Below are positions 26,284-33,911 of a stretch of 64,000 nt of DNA, piece after piece. The position numbers and the translations under genes were made by a program. The DNA is from Bradyrhizobium sp. 199 (GTDB taxonomy: Bacteria > Pseudomonadota > Alphaproteobacteria > Rhizobiales > Xanthobacteraceae), in contig NZ_JADPJI010000002.1 in NCBI RefSeq assembly GCF_023073355.1, positions 1,426,001-1,490,000 of the forward strand, in the 5' to 3' direction. The notes under the pieces are model-generated. The model searched no databases and was not told where the DNA came from. It was given only the letters and a program-made list of their open reading frames with translations. Each line of letters opens with the position of its first letter. Positions within the stretch are counted from its first letter, which is position 1.

Positions 26284-27414
26284 ATGGATATTCAGTTCAC
26301 GGAAGAGCAGGAATTGCTGCGATCCAGCGTCCAGCGCCTGCTGCGCGACCAGTACGACTTCGAGGCGCGGCGCAAGATCGTGGCGAGCGAGGAGGGCTTC
26401 AGCCGGAAGCAATGGGCGGTTTTCGCCGAGCTCGGCCTGCTGGCTGCACCGCTCTCCGAGGGTGCCGGCGGTCTCGGCGGCGGTCCACTGTCGACCATGA
26501 TCGTCATGCATGAGTTCGGCCGTCACCTCGTGGTTGAGCCTTTCTTCGAAACGGTGGTGGTGGCCGCCGGACTGATCGAGCAAATGGGCTCGCCGGAGCA
26601 GCAGCAAAGCTTCATCCCAAGTATAGTCGACGGCTCGAAAATCTGGACGCTGGCCTGGACGGAGAAGGCATCGCGCTTCGATTTTGCCAATGTCACGACG
26701 AGGGCGCGGCGCGAGGGGAGCGACTACGTCCTGACCGGTGCGAAGACCATGGTGGTCGCCGCGCCCTGGGCCGACTATTTGATCGTCTCGGCGCGGACCT
26801 CCGGCGACGATCGTGACCGCGGCGGCGTCAGCCTGTTCGTGGTCGATCGCCGCGCGACCGGCGTCGATCTCCAGAGCTTCAAGACGATCGACGGCCGTCG
26901 GGCCGCCGAGGTTAGTCTGCGCGATGCCCGCGGGCAATTGCTGGGAGTGGAAGGCAAGGGCGTTGCCGCGCTGGAAGCGTGCCGCGACCGCGCCATCGGC
27001 GCGCTCTGCGCGGAAACGGTCGGCGCGATCGGTGAGCTGAACGCGGCGACGCTGGACTATTCCAAGACCCGCAAGCAGTTCGGCACCACCATCGGCTCGT
27101 TCCAGGTGCTGCAGCATCGGATGGTCGACATGTTCATCGCCCATCAGGAAGCGCTCTCCCTGATGCAGCATCTGAGCCTCAGCCTCAGTGCCGGCGATTC
27201 CGCACTGTCGCGGCTCGCCTCCGGTGCCAAGTCGAAGATCGGCGATGCCGGAAAATTCGTCGCCGACCAGGCGGTGCAGCTTCACGGCGGCATGGGAATG
27301 ACCGACGAGCTCAACGTCGGGCACTATTTCAAGCGAATCTCCTCCATCAACATCCAGTTCGGCGATCCCGCCTTCCATGTGCTGCGTTACGCGCAGCTGG
27401 ACGCGGCCGCGTAA
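26284..27414 (+). CDS. Acyl-CoA dehydrogenase (second of an adjacent pair)
   Basis: 376 aa, start ATG 26284 after GGGAGGA. N-terminal [20 protein letters not shown], middle domain [18 protein letters not shown] in place of the usual TEP-x-AGSD block, and C-terminal [21 protein letters not shown]. The clear FAD-contact and YEGT catalytic segments are weak or missing. This fits the degenerate partner of heteromeric acyl-CoA dehydrogenases. Probably acts with the product of the gene 23 bases upstream. Confidence 0.9.
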   Translation: MDIQFTEEQELLRSSVQRLLRDQYDFEARRKIVASEEGFSRKQWAVFAELGLLAAPLSEGAGGLGGGPLSTMIVMHEFGRHLVVEPFFETVVVAAGLIEQMGSPEQQQSFIPSIVDGSKIWTLAWTEKASRFDFANVTTRARREGSDYVLTGAKTMVVAAPWADYLIVSARTSGDDRDRGGVSLFVVDRRATGVDLQSFKTIDGRRAAEVSLRDARGQLLGVEGKGVAALEACRDRAIGALCAETVGAIGELNAATLDYSKTRKQFGTTIGSFQVLQHRMVDMFIAHQEALSLMQHLSLSLSAGDSALSRLASGAKSKIGDAGKFVADQAVQLHGGMGMTDELNVGHYFKRISSINIQFGDPAFHVLRYAQLDAAA

Positions 27415-27428
27415 GCAGCGAGGCAGAC

Positions 27429-28616
27429 ATGACGACTGAAGCAGTAATCGTTTCCACGGCCCGGACGGCCGTCGGCAAAGCCTACCGCGGCGCGCTCAAC
27501 AATACGGAGGGCCCGACCCTGGCCGGGCACGTGATGGCCGAAGCCGTAAAACGCGCCGGCATCGCGCCGGGCGAGGTGGAAGACGTGGTCATGGGCTGCG
27601 CGATGCAGCAGGGCACCATGGTGATGAACGTGGCGCGCAAGGGCGCGATCCGTGCCGGCCTGCCAGCGACAGTCGCCGGCACTACCATCGACCGGCAATG
27701 TGCGTCCGGTCTTCAGGCCATCGCGGTGGCCGCGCGCTCGGTCATGCTTGATGGAGTCGAGATCGCGATCGGCGGAGGCATCGAGTCGATCAGCCTCGTG
27801 CAGAACGAGCACATGAATAAATTCCACGCCGTCGACGAAGAGCTGATGGTGATGAAGCCCGAAATGTACATGTCGATGCTCGATACCGCCGAGGTCGTCG
27901 CCGAGCGCTACAAGATCGGCCGCGACAAGCAGGACGAATACAGCCTCGAGTGCCAGCGCCGCGTCGGCGCTGCGCTGCAGGCCGGCCGCTTCAACGATGA
28001 GATCGTGCCGTTCACGACCAGGATGGCGCTGTTCAACAAGGACACCAAGGAGGTCTCCTACGAGCAGGTGACGCTCACCAAAGACGAAGGCCCGCGTCCC
28101 GAAACCACCGCCGAAGGCCTCGCCAAGATCAAGCCGGTGTTCGAGGGCAAGACAATCAGCGCGGGCAATGCGAGCCAGCTTTCGGACGGTGCCTCGGCCT
28201 GTGTAATCATGAGCGACAAGATTGCAGCCAGGAAGGGCCTCAAGCCGCTCGGCATCTTCCGCGGCTTCGTCGCCGCTGGCGTCGAGCCGGACGAGATGGG
28301 CGTGGGGCCGGTCGCCGCGATCCCGCGGCTGCTCAAGCGCCATAACCTCAAGATCGACGACATCGATCTCTGGGAGCTCAACGAAGCCTATGCGGTGCAG
28401 GTGATCTACTGCCGCGACAAGCTCGGCATCCACCCGGACAAGCTCAACGTCAATGGCGGCTCGATCGCGATCGGTCATCCCTATGGCATGACGGGGGCGC
28501 GGCTGACCGGCCATCTCCTGATCGAGGGCCGCCGGCGCAAGGCGAAGTACGGCGTGGTGACCATGTGCATCGGTGGCGGCATGGGCGCAGCCGGCTTGTT
28601 CGAAATCATCCATTAA
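27429..28616 (+). CDS. Acetyl-CoA acyltransferase (thiolase)
   Basis: 395 aa, ATG 27429, 14 bases after the dehydrogenase. Thiolase triad present: nucleophile Cys91 in [13 protein letters not shown], His350 in [12 protein letters not shown], and Cys380 in [10 protein letters not shown]. It cleaves a 3-ketoacyl-CoA with CoA to release acetyl-CoA or propionyl-CoA. Length and motifs are complete. A short remnant of a similar thiolase start occurs at 44170, directly behind the duplicated operator. Cytoplasmic; end of the beta-oxidation part of the operon. Confidence 0.95.
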   Translation: MTTEAVIVSTARTAVGKAYRGALNNTEGPTLAGHVMAEAVKRAGIAPGEVEDVVMGCAMQQGTMVMNVARKGAIRAGLPATVAGTTIDRQCASGLQAIAVAARSVMLDGVEIAIGGGIESISLVQNEHMNKFHAVDEELMVMKPEMYMSMLDTAEVVAERYKIGRDKQDEYSLECQRRVGAALQAGRFNDEIVPFTTRMALFNKDTKEVSYEQVTLTKDEGPRPETTAEGLAKIKPVFEGKTISAGNASQLSDGASACVIMSDKIAARKGLKPLGIFRGFVAAGVEPDEMGVGPVAAIPRLLKRHNLKIDDIDLWELNEAYAVQVIYCRDKLGIHPDKLNVNGGSIAIGHPYGMTGARLTGHLLIEGRRRKAKYGVVTMCIGGGMGAAGLFEIIH

Positions 28617-28639
28617 GCGGGAATACGGGGAGATCATTC

Positions 28640-29644
28640 GTGAAGACAGCGATCACTGAACTGTTCGGCATCGAGCACCCGATCATCCAGGGCGGAATGC
28701 ACTATGTCGGCTTCGCCGAAATGGCGGCGGCGGTCTCCAACGCGGGCGGCCTCGGCCTGATCACGGGCCTGACGCAGCGGACGCCGGAATTGCTGGCCAA
28801 GGAGATCGCGCGCTGCCGCGACATGACGGACAAGCCGTTCGGCGTGAACCTCACGTTCCTGCCGACCTTCAGCGCGCCGCCCTATCCGGAATACATCGCT
28901 GCGATCAGGGAGGGCGGCGTCAGGATCGTCGAAACCGCCGGACGCAGTCCCGAACAGTACATGCCGGCCCTGAAGGCGGGCGGCATCAAGGTGATCCACA
29001 AATGCACCTCCGTCCGGCATTCGCTGAAGGCGGAGCAGATCGGCTGCGATGCCGTCAGCGTCGACGGCTTCGAGTGCGGCGGTCATCCCGGCGAGGATGA
29101 CATGCCGAACATGATCCTGTTGCCGCGCGCGGCCGAGGAACTGAAGATCCCGTTCGTTGCCTCGGGCGGCATGGCGGACGCGCGCAGCCTGGTTGCGGCA
29201 CTGGCGATGGGCGCCGCGGGCATGAACATGGGCACGCGCTTCATCGCCACCAAGGAAGCGCCGGTGCACGAGAACGTCAAGAAGGCCCTGGTCGCGGCGT
29301 CGGAGCTCGATACAAGGCTGGTCATGCGCGCGCTCCGCAACACCGAGCGGGTCCTGAACAACAAGGGTGTCGAGCACCTGCTCGAGGTCGAGCGAGAGAA
29401 GGGCAAGAGCCTCAAGATCGAGGACATCCATGACCAGGTGGCGGGCGTCTATCCCAAGGTGATGATCGACGGCGACATGGACGCGGGCGCCTGGAGCTGC
29501 GGCATGGTTGTCGGGCTCATTCACGACATTCCGACCGTGAAGGAACTGATCGACCGCATCATGGCGGATGCCGAGCGCCTGATCAGGGGCAGGCTGACCG
29601 GATTCCTTGACGCCGACAGCGGGGCCGCGCGCAAGGTGGCGTGA
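28640..29644 (+). CDS. Nitronate monooxygenase-family flavoprotein (IpdC-like)
   Basis: 334 aa starting at GTG 28640 with GGGGAGA upstream, 23 bases after the thiolase. FMN-binding TIM barrel: HPIIQGGMHYVGFAEMAAAVSNAGG, KPFGVNLTFLPTF, KVIHKCTSVRHSLKAEQIG, DAVSVDGFECGGHPGEDD, FVASGGMADARSLVAAL and GTRFIATKEAPVHENVK. The blocks with HKCTSVRH and FECGGHPGED resemble, from memory, IpdC-type proteins that act on ring-derived CoA esters in steroid degradation rather than true nitronate oxidases. Assignment within the family is an inference. Confidence 0.88.
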   Translation: MKTAITELFGIEHPIIQGGMHYVGFAEMAAAVSNAGGLGLITGLTQRTPELLAKEIARCRDMTDKPFGVNLTFLPTFSAPPYPEYIAAIREGGVRIVETAGRSPEQYMPALKAGGIKVIHKCTSVRHSLKAEQIGCDAVSVDGFECGGHPGEDDMPNMILLPRAAEELKIPFVASGGMADARSLVAALAMGAAGMNMGTRFIATKEAPVHENVKKALVAASELDTRLVMRALRNTERVLNNKGVEHLLEVEREKGKSLKIEDIHDQVAGVYPKVMIDGDMDAGAWSCGMVVGLIHDIPTVKELIDRIMADAERLIRGRLTGFLDADSGAARKVA

Positions 29645-29701
29645 GGCCACGACCCGGGATCGGCGCGTCAAGCGCCGGTGCCTGCGAGCGAGGCGCCGCT
29701 G

Positions 29702-30862
29702 CTACGCGGCCATTCGCAGCAGATCGACGATGTCGGCTTCCTCTTTGAAGGGGCGCGGGTTGGCTTTTACGAAGCGATGATTGATCGCGATCTTGCTGAT
29801 CTGATCGAACTTGTCTTCACCGATGCCGACCTCGGCGAGTCGCCCAGGCAACCCGAGCCTCCCAGTGAATTCGGCGAAGGCATCTGCGGCTTCGTCACCC
29901 GGAGCGCCCAGAGCCGCCGCCAAACGCTTCTGCGCATCTTCGGTGAACGGCTTGTTGTAGCGAAGAAGGCTGGGCATGATGACGGGCGTGCAATAGTAGT
30001 GGGGAACGTCGAACGTGCCGCCAAGCACGTGGCCGATGCCGTGACTTGCGCCCATGGGGACGCGGGCCTGCAGCCCGAACGAGGCGAGCCAAGAGCCGTA
30101 TTGTGACAAGCGGCGTGCCTCGAGATCATCAGGTTGTTGCAAGGTCTGGAGCATTCCCTCACGCAACGTGCGGATGCCCGCCAGGATGACTTCGTCGGCC
30201 AAGGGAGTGCCGGCCGGCGAGCACAATGCCTCGATGCCGTGATCCATCGCGCGTGTGCCCGATCCCATCCAGAGCTTTGTCGGCGTATGAAGCGTGAGGG
30301 CGGGGTCGAGAATGATCGCCAGCGGCATCATCTGTGGGTGAAAGAAAATCTGCTTCAGCTTCTGGCGCTCGTCGGTGACGAGCGCTGCGGCATTGTATTC
30401 GCCGCCGTTCAGCGTCGAGGGCACGGCAATCTGCCGGACCGTCGGCGCGCGGAAAGGAGATTGGCTCACGCCCGGTCCCATCGGAAAGGGATCGAAGCCC
30501 GCTTCATCGCGGATATCGTGCTCCATCGCCATGATGACGATCTTGGCGAGATCGACCGCGGAGCCTCCGCCGACCGCCACGACGAGATCGGCTCGCATCT
30601 CCTTTGCGTGAAGGGCGACTTCGGCTGCCTGCTTGCGCGTCGTGTGCTGCGCAATTCCGTCGAAGGTTGCTGCATGTTTGTCGCCAAGTGCACGCCGGAT
30701 CTTCTCGATTTCGTCGGTCTTGGAGTTCAGGGTTCTGCTGGCAATGAGGAAGACGCGCTTTGCGCCAAGTCGCTCCGCCTCGTCGCGGATAGCTTCAGAG
30801 GCGGCTTTGCCATAAACGACACGGTCAATTGCCGGAAAATTATGTACACCGGTTCTGCGCAT
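29702..30862 (-). CDS. Iron-containing alcohol dehydrogenase / maleylacetate-reductase-like
   Basis: 386 aa. ATG 30862 has GGGAGGA seven bases upstream; the in-frame ATG at 30916 lacks it. NAD-binding VAVGGGSAVDLAK (about residues 96-108), AVPSTLNGGEYN, the metal-binding region DHGIEALCS and GASHGIGHVLGG with the conserved His residues. The family includes maleylacetate reductases and group III alcohol dehydrogenases. It is convergent with the catabolic operon and lies downstream of the SDR/TetR genes; an inverted repeat stands in its promoter region. Confidence 0.9.
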   Translation of the reverse strand: MRRTGVHNFPAIDRVVYGKAASEAIRDEAERLGAKRVFLIASRTLNSKTDEIEKIRRALGDKHAATFDGIAQHTTRKQAAEVALHAKEMRADLVVAVGGGSAVDLAKIVIMAMEHDIRDEAGFDPFPMGPGVSQSPFRAPTVRQIAVPSTLNGGEYNAAALVTDERQKLKQIFFHPQMMPLAIILDPALTLHTPTKLWMGSGTRAMDHGIEALCSPAGTPLADEVILAGIRTLREGMLQTLQQPDDLEARRLSQYGSWLASFGLQARVPMGASHGIGHVLGGTFDVPHYYCTPVIMPSLLRYNKPFTEDAQKRLAAALGAPGDEAADAFAEFTGRLGLPGRLAEVGIGEDKFDQISKIAINHRFVKANPRPFKEEADIVDLLRMAA

Positions 30863-30901
30863 TTCTTCCTCCCAATAGATACCCGACATGGGCGTTATAT
30901 G

Positions 30902-30912
30902 ATGATTATCAT
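30902..30912 (-). promoter_or_regulatory. ATGATTATCAT inverted repeat
   Basis: Odd palindrome ATGAT-T-ATCAT, 40 bases upstream of the alcohol dehydrogenase start, in an AT-rich patch with TATAAC as a possible -10 on the minus strand. It resembles the centre of a Fur box, but the flanks do not extend well. Confidence 0.4.
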
Positions 30913-31117
30913 TCAAGTTCGAGTCGGCATCTCGGCAAGCCGGAGCCCTGCGGCGTGCTTGAACGGTTAGATGGCGACACTTGCCGTCGCCGGATTAAAG
31001 GCGTTCGCTATCGCTGATCATGGATGGCTGCCGCCAATATCAGGCGAGCCAGCTCGGACGGGTGCTCGACAGAGGCCTAAGCTTTTCGACGGCGCCCACA
31101 CGCAACCGCTCCAGGCC

Positions 31118-31918
31118 TCAAGCGTCCATTATTCTTTTCATCGTGGCCCTTTGCATCGATCGCGGCGTCAGGCGATTTGAAAACGCAGCCATGTTGTTCG
31201 CCAGGCCAGGGATCACCATGGCCTTTCCCTGCGAGAGCGCCCGAACGCCGCTCTCGGCAACCGGACGCGGCTTCATGGTGAGAAGCCGCAGCATGGCTGA
31301 TGTGGTTGCGCCGGCCGCCGCATCGAAACCAGTCGCGGTGTGCCCCGGGCAGAGACTGGTAACGACCACGCCGTGCGGGCGGAGTTCTTCATGCAGGGCC
31401 TCGCCGAAGGCGAGTACATAAGCCTTGGTCGCCGCATAGGCCGCGTAGCTGGGAACGGCCTGGAAGGCCAGGAGGCTGGCGACGAGAAGGATATGTCCAG
31501 ACCGCCGCTTGGCCATGTCGCGGCCGAAAAGATAGGTCAGCTCCGTGAGCGTCGTGACGTTGAGCTGGATCATGTCCGCGGTGCGTTCGATCGGTGTGTC
31601 CAGCAAATCGCCGTGTAAGCCGTAGCCGGCATTGTTCAGCAAGATGTCGATGGCCAGCGACTTCTCGTCGAGATTGCTTTTCAGTCGGCTGGCCGCGCCC
31701 GGCGCGGCAAGATCGATCGCCTCGACGAGCACTTCCACGCCGTATTTGCGGCGGAGATCGGAGGCAAGCTTTTCCATCGGCTCCTGCCGTCGGGCCGCCA
31801 AGACGAGATTGGCTTTCTGCGCCGCCAGCAGATCTGCAAATTCAAGGCCGAGGCCACTCGACGCTCCCGTGATCAGAGCCCATTTTCCGGCGAAGCTGTT
31901 CATTGCTTCATTCGACAT
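31118..31918 (-). CDS. Short-chain dehydrogenase/reductase
   Basis: 266 aa from ATG 31918 (GAGGAC upstream; a longer frame to 31978 is less likely). Classical SDR: TGASSGLGLEFADLLA, LLNNAGYG, VASLLAF with the Ser, and the complete YAAYAATKAYV (Tyr-x3-Lys). Substrate unknown; similar to the DltE/YohF-type general reductases. It follows the TetR gene on the same strand with 78 bases between, so it probably belongs to that regulator's operon. Confidence 0.9.
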   Translation of the reverse strand: MSNEAMNSFAGKWALITGASSGLGLEFADLLAAQKANLVLAARRQEPMEKLASDLRRKYGVEVLVEAIDLAAPGAASRLKSNLDEKSLAIDILLNNAGYGLHGDLLDTPIERTADMIQLNVTTLTELTYLFGRDMAKRRSGHILLVASLLAFQAVPSYAAYAATKAYVLAFGEALHEELRPHGVVVTSLCPGHTATGFDAAAGATTSAMLRLLTMKPRPVAESGVRALSQGKAMVIPGLANNMAAFSNRLTPRSMQRATMKRIMDA

Positions 31919-31995
31919 CGTTCTCGTCCTCATCTGTTTGTTGGTCGGCGAATGAAGCTCGGCCAGACTCTCAATCACAACGCTGGCCCGTCCTT

Positions 31996-32574
31996 TCAGG
32001 CTGCGGCGGCGCCGCGAACCTGTTCGGCTGCGGCATCCAAAAGCGCCTGAGCCAGATCGGGGTCGTTGACGACGCGCGAGAGCGTCACCGCGCCGACCAT
32101 CGTCGCGAGAATGGCCATGGCCTTGCCGCGGGAGGCCTCGTCGCCGGTCCCGCCGATGAAGCGGACGAGCACATCGAGATGCGCCTTGATTCCCGCTTCG
32201 AACTCCGCCTTCACGTCGGGGCCCTGACGGGCGGCATCTGCGCCGAGCGCCACGATCGGGCAGCCGTCCATCTTTTCTCCGCGATGGTCGCCGCTGAGGT
32301 AAAACCCGATCACCGCACTGAGCGGATCATCGGGATTCTGCGCGGCCGCATCCGACCATCGGCCGGACGCGGTTTCCAACGCGCGCCTTGACGCCTCGAC
32401 GGCCAGGTCCTCTTTTGACGCGAATTGCTTGTAGAAAGCGCCTTGGGTTAGCCCGGCCCCCTCCATCAGGTCCTTGAGCCCGATGCCATCAAAGCCGCGC
32501 TCCCTGAACAGGCGACTTGCCACATCGATCACGGTCTTGCGGTTCTCCGCGGCCTGAACGCGACTGACTCGCAT
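31996..32574 (-). CDS. TetR-family repressor of the adjacent RND pump
   Basis: 192 aa; ATG 32574 with GGAGG six bases upstream. N-terminal TetR helix-turn-helix: TVIDVASRLFRERGFDGIGLKDLMEGAGLTQGAFYKQFASKEDL. C-terminal ligand domain (GCPIVALGADAARQGPDV) as in TetR_C subfamilies paired with efflux genes. It is divergent from the RND adaptor gene at 32808, and matching AT-rich inverted repeats sit next to both start codons, so it most likely represses both transcripts. Confidence 0.93.
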   Translation of the reverse strand: MRVSRVQAAENRKTVIDVASRLFRERGFDGIGLKDLMEGAGLTQGAFYKQFASKEDLAVEASRRALETASGRWSDAAAQNPDDPLSAVIGFYLSGDHRGEKMDGCPIVALGADAARQGPDVKAEFEAGIKAHLDVLVRFIGGTGDEASRGKAMAILATMVGAVTLSRVVNDPDLAQALLDAAAEQVRGAAAA

Positions 32575-32584
32575 CGGCACCTCC

Positions 32585-32598
32585 AAATTTAGATTTCA
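32585..32598 (-). promoter_or_regulatory. TetR operator half-pair (left)
   Basis: AAATTTAGATTTCA, 11 bases before the TetR start codon. It is the reverse complement of TGAAATCTAAATT at 32783-32795, next to the adaptor gene. Confidence 0.6.
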
Positions 32599-32741
32599 GT
32601 CAAACTCTATTAGGACAAATAGAAGCCGAACGCAATCTATCAAGAGGCCCAATGCCAAACTCTCCTTGGTGGGAAGCCCTCAGCCGGCCCTCTTTCGTCC
32701 CCGGAGGGCCGGAATCACAATTTGCTCGCTCCTCGTCGTTT

Positions 32742-32763
32742 TTAGATTGCGTTCGAAATCTAA
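32742..32763. promoter_or_regulatory. TetR operator palindrome
   Basis: TTAGATT (32742-32748), eight bases, AATCTAA (32757-32763). Shares the TTAGATTT core with the elements at 32585 and 32783. Lies between the divergent genes, 45 bases before the adaptor start. Confidence 0.65.
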
Positions 32764-32782
32764 TCCGGATATAGAGTTCGTA

Positions 32783-32795
32783 TGAAATCTAAATT
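32783..32795 (+). promoter_or_regulatory. TetR operator half-pair (right)
   Basis: TGAAATCTAAATT, 12 bases before the adaptor ATG; inverted copy of the element at 32585. Confidence 0.6.
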
Positions 32796-32807
32796 CGGGA
32801 GACTGGC

Positions 32808-33911
32808 ATGAAGATGCGGGGTTTTGTGGTTTTGGCCGGTATTTTGATCCCGGCAGGGGTGGCGACTTTCGTTGCCCTTGGGATCCCGCCCCGAGAAGCC
32901 TCTGCGGTCGGTGATCCCAGGCAAGAGCCCCCAATGGTCCGTCTCGTGATGGCCGCGCCGGTCAGCGGATCCGACCGCGGCTTCACCGGCACCATCGGCG
33001 CGAGGGTGGAAAGCAATCTCGGTTTTCGCGTCGCCGGTAAGATCATCGAGCGGCTCGTGAGTGTCGGTGAGCAGGTCAAATCCGGGCAGCCGCTGATGCG
33101 GATCGACGAAACCGACCTCCGCCTGGCACTCGCAGCGAAGCGCAATGCCGTCGCCGCTGCGCGTGCAGTCGTCGTTCAGACCGACGCCGATGAGCGGCGA
33201 TACGCCAACCTGGTCAGCGACGGATGGACTTCCAAACAGCGCTACGAGCAGGCGAAGGCCGCCTCGGATACAGCCAAAGCGCAGCTTGCCGCGGCGGAAG
33301 CCGACGCCGGGGTTGCAGAAAACCAGGCGACCTATTCCGTCCTGGTAGCCGATGCGGATGGAACGGTCACCCAAACGCTGGGCGAGCCGGGACAAGTTGT
33401 CTCCGCCGGCCAAGCGGTCGTTCGGGTGGCGCAGTCCGGTCCGCGCGAAGCTGTGGTGGCGCTCCCCGAAACGATCCGGCCGGCGATCGGCTCGGTCGCC
33501 GAGGCGAGCCTGTATGGGAGCGATGGGCGGTTCACTGCGCATCTGCGGCAGTTGTCGGACTCCGCCGATATCCAGACCCGCACTTATGAGGCCCGCTACG
33601 TGCTCGGCGGTGAGGCCGCGGCGGCACCGCTTGGCGCGACGATCACCATTCGGCTTGCAAGCCAGGGGAGCCAGCCGGAAGTTCAGGTGCCGCTGGGTGC
33701 GGTGCTCGACGACGGCAGAAAGACCGGCGTTTGGGTGTTCGACGGCGGCACCTCGACCGTCCGCTTTCAGACCATCAAGCTTGTGCGTGTGACCAGCGAA
33801 AATGCCGTTATCTCCGGGCTGAGCTCCGGTGATCGGGTTGTCTCTCTGGGCGCACACCTCCTGCAGGAGGGCGCCCACGTCAGGACGGCCTCTCAAGGCA
33901 GGAGCAACTGA
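32808..33911 (+). CDS. RND efflux periplasmic adaptor (HlyD/AcrA family)
   Basis: 367 aa, ATG 32808 with CGGGAGA upstream. N-terminal hydrophobic anchor (residues 5-26), then barrel-sandwich halves VESNLGFRVAGKIIERLVSVGEQVKSGQPLMRID and DGTVTQTLGEPGQVVSAGQAV around a helical hairpin rich in Ala, Gln and Glu (about 105-165), then beta-barrel and C-terminal domains. It links the inner-membrane pump to an outer-membrane channel. Its stop overlaps the ATG of the pump gene by one base (TGATG). No outer-membrane factor is encoded nearby. Confidence 0.93.
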   Translation: MKMRGFVVLAGILIPAGVATFVALGIPPREASAVGDPRQEPPMVRLVMAAPVSGSDRGFTGTIGARVESNLGFRVAGKIIERLVSVGEQVKSGQPLMRIDETDLRLALAAKRNAVAAARAVVVQTDADERRYANLVSDGWTSKQRYEQAKAASDTAKAQLAAAEADAGVAENQATYSVLVADADGTVTQTLGEPGQVVSAGQAVVRVAQSGPREAVVALPETIRPAIGSVAEASLYGSDGRFTAHLRQLSDSADIQTRTYEARYVLGGEAAAAPLGATITIRLASQGSQPEVQVPLGAVLDDGRKTGVWVFDGGTSTVRFQTIKLVRVTSENAVISGLSSGDRVVSLGAHLLQEGAHVRTASQGRSN

